Source: Adenanthera pavonina (taxonomy: Eukaryota; Streptophyta; Magnoliopsida; Fabales; Fabaceae). From it: a stretch of 64,000 nucleotides of DNA. The stretch lies in NCBI GenBank assembly GCA_026686845.1, contig JAIVEN010000015.1, forward strand, positions 21,743,501 through 21,807,500, given 5' to 3'. Position 1 is the stretch's first letter. Each line of letters begins with the position of its first letter. This document shows, in pieces, positions 35,738 through 43,820 of this stretch. The translations under genes were made by a program, and so were the position numbers. The notes under the pieces were generated by a model. It had not been told where the DNA came from, did not search any database, and saw only the letters and a program-made list of their open reading frames with translations.

Positions 35738-35742
35738 TAGAC
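35738..35742. repeat. Target-site duplication TAGAC, left copy
   Basis: TAGAC directly precedes the left LTR and reappears at 41650-41654 directly after the right LTR. The duplicated bases lie within a coding exon, and the reading frame continues across the site when one copy is counted. Confidence 0.95.
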
Positions 35743-36441
35743 TGTTACACTAATGGAACTTTGAAGTGTAGAAGAAAAAGAGATTGGAGAAAAAGTTATG
35801 CACAAGTCTTCAAGGCGTGGGCAACACTTTCCTTTAGGCTTAATTCGCCCCCACCAATTTCCAAATCTTGGGTACAACTTGGGTTAGTGACGAATTTCCT
35901 GCAGGATACAATGAAGACCCTTGAGTAGGTGCTGTACTTCCAAAACTCAAGCCTAGACAACAATGGCTTTTACAAAGTGGTAATTTGCTTTTTATCCTTT
36001 GTGCACTAAAGATAAAAGCAAGTGAGTTTGTGTATGTTGAAACAAGTGTGGATAAAAATAAATTTGAATCCTCAAATGATGAAAGATTGTGGACTATTTA
36101 TAGGGAATGAGAAGGCACCTCTTGAAGCAACATAACTCTTTCAATAAAAGGACACATACATTAATCATGTATGTACATTGTAATGATTCATGAATTTAGA
36201 CAAAAGTCACATCCTTTCATATGATTAATATATATACATTGTAATGATTCATGAATCTGGTAAAAGTCACTTCCTTTCATATGATTAATGTATATACATT
36301 GTAATGATTCATGAATCTAGGTAGAAGTCACATCCTTTCATATTTCATGAATCTTGTAATTTTCCATGAACCATCTCAAGAGTTATCATTAGTTCATGAA
36401 TCCTTTAAGAGACACCTTTTTATTTTGAAAATTTTCTCACA
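35743..36441 (-). repeat. 3' LTR of the copia element
   Basis: 699 bp, identical by eye to 40951-41649 (offset 5208). On the element's strand it reads from TGTGAGAAAA at 36441 to GTGTAACA at 35743. It contains the same TATA-like box (36103-36094) and U3 repeats as the 5' LTR. Confidence 0.95.
36174..36345 (-). repeat. Three ~60-bp tandem repeats in LTR U3
   Basis: TACATTGTAATGATTCATGA starts units at about 36174, 36235 and 36295 (plus strand). Each continues with a (A)AAAGTCAC and TCCTTTCATATGATTAAT block; the third is shortened. The same array is at about 41382-41553 in the other LTR, upstream of the TATA-like box on the element's strand, where it could act as a repeated enhancer. Confidence 0.8.
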
Positions 36442-36456
36442 ATCCCCCACCATTTT
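36442..36456 (-). promoter_or_regulatory. Polypurine tract of the copia element
   Basis: On the minus strand AATGGTGGGGGAT abuts the TGTG start of the 3' LTR, as expected for the plus-strand primer of a copia element. Confidence 0.85.
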
Positions 36457-37019
36457 CAAAATAAATAATAATAATAAATATATTTTTAAATAACAAACTC
36501 TTATCACTTCGGAAATCTCATGTTTTCGGTAAAGGTGTCTTAAAGACTTGAACCTTTACTTAGTAAGACATGGTTTCACCCATCCGAATTAATATGGTAG
36601 ACAAGCTTTGAACCAATTAATCCATTTGAACAGGCGTGCATGAATTACGCATAAGATCTCGGACCATTGTATGCCATTTTTAGTAGACACTTTTAATATG
36701 GCCTTGTGTCTTATATCCTTTTCATGAGAGTTTGAGAGTCAAGCCCTTGGACTCCCTGAAGCGGCCCCACTTCACTCAGATATAGGTAGACTCTGTCAAG
36801 AGTAACACCATGATATGTACTCCAGCAAATATATGCTTACAGATCTATTAAGAGCTAAAGCTCAGCCTTCCTTTAAATCCATGGTAACCAAGTACTTTTC
36901 AACCTTGGGATGAATAGATAACATTTTACGTACTTGCAATCACTCTAATAGTGTACTCTCACCTTTGAACTCAAGACTTAACATTAATCAAGTGTGAGTA
37001 GGGTTTCCACCTTTGGTGA
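36457..37019 (-). other. Non-coding region between gag-pol and 3' LTR
   Basis: About 560 bp without a long frame on the element's strand, between the gag-pol stop and the polypurine tract. No extra (envelope-like) gene is apparent. Confidence 0.6.
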
Positions 37020-40000
37020 TTATGATTTAATGGGCTTCAATCCCATCCCCATTGATGTTTTCAACACCATATGCCTTGTCAGCCCTTTCGTCAAAGGATC
37101 TGCAAGATTTAACTCAGACCTTATATAACTAATAGAGATTACTCCATTCACAATCAAATCTTTCACATAGCTATGTCTTATTCCAATATGTCGCGACTTT
37201 CCATTATAAACTTGGTTATAAGCCTTTGAAAGAGTAGATTGACTATCATAATGGATAGATATTGGTGCCATTGGCTTGGGCCATATAGGAATTTCAAGTA
37301 ATAAGTTTCTAAGCCAATCTGCTTCCTTACTACTTGTAGCTAATGCTATGAATTCAGATGCCATGGTGGAATCTGCAATACATGTCTGTTTCTTTGATCC
37401 CCAAGAAACAGCACCCCCACCAAGAGTATAGACCCATCCACTTGTGGAAGCATAGTCCTCTGAGTAACTGACCCAACTAGCATCTGTGTATCCTTCTAAA
37501 ATTGAAGGATCACCACTATAGGTTAAACTATAGTGAATTGTTCCTTTCAAGTACTTCAGTACTCTATGAAGAGCATGCCAATGTTCTTTACTTGGATTGC
37601 TTGTGTATCTACTTAACCTTCCCACAGCATAAGCTATATCTGGTCTTGTACATGTCATAGCATACATCAGGCATCCAATTGCTTTTGCATAATCAAGTTG
37701 TCTCACTGGACAATTTTGATTTGGTTTTAACTTCAAATTAGAATCAAATGGTGTAGATACATGACAACAATTAAAATAATTAAATTTCTTCAATATTGTC
37801 TCAGTGTAATGTGATTGAGACAAAGAAATACAATTGTTATTCCGTATGATTCTAATTCCTAGAATGACATCTGCCTCTCCCATATCTTTCATATCAAAGT
37901 TATCATGTAAGAATTTCTTTGTATTTTCTACCTCATCTAAACTAGTACCGAAAATTAACATATCATCTACATACAAACAAATAATGACACCTTTTCCATT
38001 ATTAAATCTACTATAAACACACTTGTCAGATGCATTGATTTTAAACCCATTAGTTAAAACTACTTCATCAAATTTTTTATGCCATTGCTTAGGAGCTTGC
38101 TTAAGTCCATAAAGAGATTTTATTAATTTACACACTTTGTGTTCTTGACCAAGAACCACAAACCCTTCAGGTTGTGTCATATACACCTCTTCTTCCAATT
38201 CTCCATTAAGGAAAGCTGTTTTAACATCCATTTGATGGATTACAAGATTGTATATTGAAGCAAGTGCAATAAGCACTCTAATAGAAGAAATTCTTGCAAC
38301 TGGTGCATATGTGTCAAAATAGTCTATCCCTTCTTTTTGTGTAAATCCTTTAGCAACTAACCTTGCTTTAAATTTATCTATGGATCCATCTACTTTTAAT
38401 TTCTTTTTGAAAATCCACTTACAACCAATGGGTTTAGAACCAGGTGGGAGGTCTACTAATTTCCAAGTTTTATTTCCCATAATTGAGTCCATTTTATCTT
38501 GTATAGCTTCTTTCCAAAATATTGCATCTTGAGACTTCATAGCCTCTTCAAATGTTTCAGGGTCTCCTTCCATATTAAAACAAATATGAATATGACTTTC
38601 AATCCCTTCTCTTATTCCCTCAACAAGGAACATGAAGAAGTCTGGACCATAGGTTTTTGCCTTCCTAACCCTTTTACTCCTTCTATATTCATTTTGTTCC
38701 AATGAATTATCATTAGAAATTTCATCCTCTGGAATAAATTTCTCATTAGTTTGAGAAATTTCCTTGGGTCTTGTAACTGAGTTAAACCTATCTTCTTGAA
38801 AAATCACATCCCTTGATTCAATGACTTTATTTATGGGATATGAATCACTTGGTTCAATCACCAAGAATCGATATGCCTTACTATTTTCAGCATATCCCAA
38901 GAAGATACATTCAACTCCTCTTTCACCCAATTTCTTCCTTTTAGGTTCTGGAACTTTAACTATTGCCCTGCAACCCCAAACCTTAAAGTAATTAAGATTG
39001 GGTTTCCTTTTCTTCCAAAGTTCATATGGGGTTATCTTATTCCTTTTATTAGGAATCCTATTTAATATATAGCAAGCAGTTAACATTGCTTCACCCCAAT
39101 ACCCACTGGCCAGACCAGAGTAAGATAACATGGCATTTACCATTTCTATTAGAACCCTATTCTTCCTTTCGGCTATTCCATTTTGTTGTGGGGAATACGG
39201 AGCAGTTACTTGATGTACTATACCAATAGACTCAAAATATTTTGGATTATAGTATTCTCCTCCTCTATCGGTTCTTAAACATTTAATAAAAGTTTCACAT
39301 TGCAATTCTACTTCAGTTTTAAAAATCTTAAATTTTTTTAAGACTTCATCCTTTGAATGCATTAAATATACATAACAATATCTAGTACAATCATCAATAA
39401 AAGTCACAAAAAACTTTTTACCACTCATAGTGGGCCAACCATGTAAATCACAAACATCAGAATGAATCAAATCTAACACTTTGGAACTTCTTTCTATTAT
39501 AGGAAAAGGTTTTCTAGTGATTTTTGTCAACATACAAGTGGTGCAAGAGTCATGATTTCTAGTAGATTTTGGAATTAAGTCAAGATTCATCATGTTATTT
39601 AATTTATCAAAATTAACATGACCTAAACGATAATGCCACAAATCACAAGAGTCAACGATATAAGCACAATTGAAAACATTACTATTAACTTTAGCAACAT
39701 TACATCTGAACATGTTCCCACATAAATAACCCTTGCCCACAAAGATTCCTCCCTTAGATAGAATAAACTTATCTCCCTCAAAAACAGACTTAAACCCAAA
39801 CTTATTAAGTAAGGGTACAGAAATTAAATTCTTTCTAACATCTGGTACATAGTATACATCTGTTAAAGTAAGAGTTTTCCCAGAAGTGAACTCAATTTCC
39901 ACAGTTCCTTTGCCTTTAACTTGAACACTTGATGCATTTCCCATGTAGAGCACATTTTCATCCTCTTCCTTGAATGACTTGAAGAGATCTTTGTTCTTGC

Positions 40001-40919
40001 ATACATGACAAGTTGCTCCAGAATCCACCCACCATGATTCATTATTTTCAACCATGTTGATTTCAGAAATAACAGCCACAAGATTGTCTTTTGATGAAGA
40101 ATTGCTTTCTTTCTTCTTTTTGAAGAAACGACATTCTTTCTTGTAATGACCAATCTTTCCACAAAAGAAACATTTACCCTTCTTTTTCTTGTTCTTATGG
40201 CCATTTTGTCCATGGAATTCATCCTTTTCCTTCCCTCTTTTCTTAGAAGTCTTGGTTGACTGTCCTTCCTCTACCACATGTACTTTCTCATGAGCATTGA
40301 TGTCTTTAGTATCATCTTGTTTACGATACTCCTCTTCTATACGAAGATGATTCCCCAGTTCCTCAAGAGAAATATCTTCTTTTTTATGCTTAAGACTCTT
40401 TTTAAAGTCTTTCCATGAAGAAGGAAGTTTGTCTATGATTGAGGAGACAATGATGCTTTCATCCATATGCATGTTATATTGTTTGAAATTATTCAAAATA
40501 TGTTCAATTTCATGCAATTGTTCCATAACAGATTTTCCATCAATCATTTTATAATTATTGAAACGAGTAACAAGAAATTTCTTACTTGTTGCATCCTCTT
40601 GCATGTACCTTGCCTCTAGTTTCTCCCATAGTTCCTTTGCAGAGGTTGAGTATTCTTGATAAACATCGAAAAGAGAATCACCAAGTCCATTAAGAATGTG
40701 CCCAGTGCAGATGTAATCATCATTCTCCCATTTTTGCCTTTCTCTAACATCAGTCATAGTTTCTCCTTCTCTTTCTTCGGGCTTGGGAGTAGTAAGAACA
40801 TAGGCCACCTTTAAAGTAGTGAGTAGAAACTTCATCTTCTTCTGCCATCTCAGAAAATTGCCTCCTTCGAACCTCTCCAATTTCACAAAATTTGTAGTCA
40901 AATCCTTCAAAGAAGCCAT
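37020..40919 (-). CDS. Copia gag-pol polyprotein, intact 1299 residues
   Basis: A single frame from ATG at 40919 to TAA at 37020-37022. In order: a Gag (UBN2-type) region, about residues 15-230; a zinc knuckle CFFCGKIGHYKKEC (250-263); protease active site WWVDSGATCHV (DSG at 299-301); integrase with HHCC finger (about 429-462) and acidic residues at about D488, D551 and E584 (RTDRGGEY, SPQQNGIAERKNR); reverse transcriptase with KARLVAKGFTQ, QMDVKTAFLNGEL and the YVDD box (983-986); and RNase H beginning near YTDASWVS. No stop or frameshift was seen and all signature residues are present, so the element could be autonomous. It is expressed antisense to the host gene if transcribed. Confidence 0.95.
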   Translation of the reverse strand: MASLKDLTTNFVKLERFEGGNFLRWQKKMKFLLTTLKVAYVLTTPKPEEREGETMTDVRERQKWENDDYICTGHILNGLGDSLFDVYQEYSTSAKELWEKLEARYMQEDATSKKFLVTRFNNYKMIDGKSVMEQLHEIEHILNNFKQYNMHMDESIIVSSIIDKLPSSWKDFKKSLKHKKEDISLEELGNHLRIEEEYRKQDDTKDINAHEKVHVVEEGQSTKTSKKRGKEKDEFHGQNGHKNKKKKGKCFFCGKIGHYKKECRFFKKKKESNSSSKDNLVAVISEINMVENNESWWVDSGATCHVCKNKDLFKSFKEEDENVLYMGNASSVQVKGKGTVEIEFTSGKTLTLTDVYYVPDVRKNLISVPLLNKFGFKSVFEGDKFILSKGGIFVGKGYLCGNMFRCNVAKVNSNVFNCAYIVDSCDLWHYRLGHVNFDKLNNMMNLDLIPKSTRNHDSCTTCMLTKITRKPFPIIERSSKVLDLIHSDVCDLHGWPTMSGKKFFVTFIDDCTRYCYVYLMHSKDEVLKKFKIFKTEVELQCETFIKCLRTDRGGEYYNPKYFESIGIVHQVTAPYSPQQNGIAERKNRVLIEMVNAMLSYSGLASGYWGEAMLTACYILNRIPNKRNKITPYELWKKRKPNLNYFKVWGCRAIVKVPEPKRKKLGERGVECIFLGYAENSKAYRFLVIEPSDSYPINKVIESRDVIFQEDRFNSVTRPKEISQTNEKFIPEDEISNDNSLEQNEYRRSKRVRKAKTYGPDFFMFLVEGIREGIESHIHICFNMEGDPETFEEAMKSQDAIFWKEAIQDKMDSIMGNKTWKLVDLPPGSKPIGCKWIFKKKLKVDGSIDKFKARLVAKGFTQKEGIDYFDTYAPVARISSIRVLIALASIYNLVIHQMDVKTAFLNGELEEEVYMTQPEGFVVLGQEHKVCKLIKSLYGLKQAPKQWHKKFDEVVLTNGFKINASDKCVYSRFNNGKGVIICLYVDDMLIFGTSLDEVENTKKFLHDNFDMKDMGEADVILGIRIIRNNNCISLSQSHYTETILKKFNYFNCCHVSTPFDSNLKLKPNQNCPVRQLDYAKAIGCLMYAMTCTRPDIAYAVGRLSRYTSNPSKEHWHALHRVLKYLKGTIHYSLTYSGDPSILEGYTDASWVSYSEDYASTSGWVYTLGGGAVSWGSKKQTCIADSTMASEFIALATSSKEADWLRNLLLEIPIWPKPMAPISIHYDSQSTLSKAYNQVYNGKSRHIGIRHSYVKDLIVNGVISISYIRSELNLADPLTKGLTRHMVLKTSMGMGLKPIKS

Positions 40920-40936
40920 TTGAATTCAACGGAAAT

Positions 40937-40950
40937 TTAAGCCTAAAGAT
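40937..40950 (-). promoter_or_regulatory. Candidate primer-binding region, non-canonical
   Basis: On the element's strand the 5' LTR ends ...GTGTAACA, followed by AT and CTTTAGGCTTAA. The usual plant initiator-Met site (TGGTATCAGAG) is not there. The 12 nt are perfectly complementary to TTAAGCCTAAAG within the 5' LTR (41051-41040) and also in the 3' LTR. Whether this is the primer site is inferred from position. Confidence 0.4.
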
Positions 40951-41649
40951 TGTTACACTAATGGAACTTTGAAGTGTAGAAGAAAAAGAGATTGGAGAAA
41001 AAGTTATGCACAAGTCTTCAAGGCGTGGGCAACACTTTCCTTTAGGCTTAATTCGCCCCCACCAATTTCCAAATCTTGGGTACAACTTGGGTTAGTGACG
41101 AATTTCCTGCAGGATACAATGAAGACCCTTGAGTAGGTGCTGTACTTCCAAAACTCAAGCCTAGACAACAATGGCTTTTACAAAGTGGTAATTTGCTTTT
41201 TATCCTTTGTGCACTAAAGATAAAAGCAAGTGAGTTTGTGTATGTTGAAACAAGTGTGGATAAAAATAAATTTGAATCCTCAAATGATGAAAGATTGTGG
41301 ACTATTTATAGGGAATGAGAAGGCACCTCTTGAAGCAACATAACTCTTTCAATAAAAGGACACATACATTAATCATGTATGTACATTGTAATGATTCATG
41401 AATTTAGACAAAAGTCACATCCTTTCATATGATTAATATATATACATTGTAATGATTCATGAATCTGGTAAAAGTCACTTCCTTTCATATGATTAATGTA
41501 TATACATTGTAATGATTCATGAATCTAGGTAGAAGTCACATCCTTTCATATTTCATGAATCTTGTAATTTTCCATGAACCATCTCAAGAGTTATCATTAG
41601 TTCATGAATCCTTTAAGAGACACCTTTTTATTTTGAAAATTTTCTCACA
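40951..41649 (-). repeat. 5' LTR of the copia element
   Basis: Identical to 35743-36441 by eye. On the minus strand it holds three ~60-bp U3 repeats and then CCTATAAATAGT (41311-41302), a good plant TATA box, so transcription would start near 41275. Confidence 0.95.
41302..41311 (-). promoter_or_regulatory. TATA box of the copia LTR promoter
   Basis: CTATAAATAG in minus-strand orientation, downstream of the U3 repeats. It is the best TATA match in the LTR. Confidence 0.6.
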
Positions 41650-43352
41650 TAGACAAGACACCTGAAAATTTTCAGAATGGTTATTCTTCATTGATAATAC
41701 AAGAGGTAACGATTCCAAATGATGCAGTTACTGGCACAAAAATTTCTGGAGCAGATGCTAAAATTTCGTTTGGAGAAGACTTGAGACTAAAAAAGAAAGT
41801 GGAAACGGATACTGAAGGCGAAACAAAACCTGCTGTCAGTAATGACAATAAAGGTATGTGGGAGATAGAATTTACCTTCAGTTACCTCTTACCTTTTCAG
41901 TTTATGTTCTTCCAAGAACTTTAAAGGTTTGTTTATTGTGTAATAACATCAAGTATAATCACTATGCAGGGAGTGATGTGATAGTTGAGATTGAGGAGGA
42001 CAAAATCAAATCCGATGCCTCTCAGCTCGGTGATACTGGTCCAGTTAAAGGTGCTATTTCAACAGACACAGCTTCTCAAGTTTATGTTGGTGAACAATCA
42101 AGAGCTGAAATTGGTGAACCTCGCGGATGGGAAATACTTAAAAGCATTGTCTATGGAGGTTTAGTTGAATCAGTCACAAGTCTGGGAATTGTGTCATCTG
42201 CAGTTAGTTCTGGTGCTGCCCCATGTAAGTATTTTTGCTATCACTTTTCTTTGGGCAGGGCTCTCAGATAATTCAGATATTTGTGAAGACATGAATTTTA
42301 TTTTCTCTTATGTCAGATGGCACTCTGTAGGTCTTAATTTGAGGGATATAATACGATGTGGTCGAGTACCTAAAGTTGGATGAATAAAGATTCATGCCAT
42401 ATGTTCAAACTTTACACATATCGTTGGTGAAGTAACCACATTAATGATGAGATTTTACTTGGTCATTAGTAGATGGTAAAACGTAATGATACCATGTGTA
42501 AAAAGCAGATTTGAGATTACTTAGTTTTCAAGATAGAATTATTTGTTTCCTGTTTAAAGAGATAGATCATAAGCTTAAATGCTTGAATTACCATCATAAA
42601 CTTTATATTCACTTGGATTCATATTGAAAAATTGACATTTTTGGTTGGTAATATGAGTTTATTTTGTGATCCTGTGTCACAGTAAATATCATAGCACTGG
42701 GATTGGCAAATATGATTGGTGGATTATTTATCATTGGCCATAATGTGAGTGAGCTTCATTCATTCCATGCACTCCTCAATCTTTATTCTCATACTTCCAA
42801 GTTCTAGCCACTTTCACTTTTCACCTACACTATTTCCTTCCATATAAAACTCATTATAGCCTTATTTCCCCTTTCAGCTTCTTGAATTAAAAGATGATAA
42901 ATCCGGAGAGGATCTACAGCGAACGAACACACAAGAAGATCAATATCAAGAACTCTTAGGGACGCCAAGAAAACTTCATACTTCATGCAGTTGTAGCTAT
43001 TTTATCATTCCTGATATTTGGGTCTGTCCCTATTGTTATTTATGGAATCTTGATCCACAAGAATTACCAAACTGAAGTTAAGCTTGCAGCAGTAGCAGCA
43101 ACTTCTCTTGTATGCATCATTCTCCTTGCTATTGGGAAGGTTTACACCAAAAGACCACCCAAATCCTATTCCAAGACTGTATTCTACTATGTTACTATGG
43201 CACTTGTTGCCTCAGGGGTTTCTTATATAGTTGGTGGCCTAATCAAGGACCTCCTAGAGAAGTTGAGTAACTCAGAGGCCAGTTTGGTTATTACTTTGCC
43301 CCTTTCAGGCCAAGGAACAATGGATATGGATCCAGCATGGAGATCTTACTGA

Positions 43353-43820
43353 TGAAGCGAGAGATATCTATGAGAGGAGCTTCATTTTTTCTTTTTATGT
43401 TTTCTTGAGTTACATGGGGATGATCACAAGGAATCCTTAGAGGGAAGTTGGATACAATAAATACCTTTTTGGGTATCCCATGAAAGTTCATTTTAGGAGT
43501 CTTTCCTAAAATGTTTGTATTTCTAATTTTATTTAAGTTTGATTAGGCAAAGTTATGATCACTTAGTATTATGTAAGCTATGAGAAATCAACAAAATGAC
43601 GTTATATTTTTTTTTGTGGGCCACAGCAAAATGACTCTATCTTGGCAAAATAGCATTTGAAGAAGTTCATATCACAATCAACACTTGTACAGTGTTTTAT
43701 TTATGATTTGTTAATATCTTTCATATTTTTTGATAGGTGAACATTTATTTTTCTCATTTAATGGATTTTAAAGACTTTAAATATCATTTAGCAAATTCAA
43801 GAATTTAAATATGACTTTGA
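43353..43820. other. 3' flank of the MEB-like gene
   Basis: Probable 3' UTR with AATAAA at 43456, then AT-rich DNA up to the LINE. It ends in ATATGACTTTGA (43809-43820), the left target duplication of the LINE. Confidence 0.55.

Larger units (their letters stand above)
35743..41649 (-). mobile_element. Full-length Ty1/copia LTR retrotransposon
   Basis: The 5907-bp element has two 699-bp LTRs (35743-36441 and 40951-41649), a 5-bp target duplication TAGAC, and one uninterrupted 1299-residue gag-pol frame on the minus strand. LTR ends are TG...CA. A polypurine tract precedes the 3' LTR. I compared the LTRs base by base and saw no difference, which points to very recent insertion. The domain order protease, integrase, reverse transcriptase, RNase H defines the copia type. 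It sits antisense to the host gene. Lineage within copia was not assigned. Confidence 0.95.
32200..43352 (+). pseudogene. Membrane protein of ER body-like (VIT/CCC1-type) gene, disrupted
   Basis: Exons 32200-32656, 33022-33171, 33644-34279, 34420-34662, 34852-35094, 35510-35742 joined to 41655-41853, 41970-42224, 42683-42744 and 42878-43352, all GT-AG. The family (Arabidopsis MEB1/MEB2) comprises ER membrane proteins related to vacuolar iron/manganese transporters. Seen here: an acidic N-terminus; cysteine pairs WKCHHCNWT and GPCFICETK in exon 2; DLFCPNCNSCITKRIILRK and FRCLECFSIFIPSG in exon 3; GNWFFSLFTSKKGK; a long acidic linker; and a C-terminal CCC1-like membrane domain beginning GWEILKSIVYGGLVESVTSL with further segments IIALGLANMIGGLFII and HAVVAILSFLIFGSVPIVIY. 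Two lesions: a copia element splits exon 6, and the last exon changes frame near 42957-42963, giving a TGA at 43073. Without the insert the exons total 2953 nt, one more than a multiple of three. A polyadenylation signal candidate AATAAA is at 43456. Confidence 0.85.

Noticed and set aside
35470..35928. 152-codon plus-strand frame
   Set aside because: It reads from the MEB-like exon into the LTR; the part after 35742 is transposon sequence, not a natural C-terminus.
40750..41085. Minus-strand 111-codon frame across LTR and gag start
   Set aside because: Different frame from gag-pol, overlaps the LTR end and leader, no known domain.
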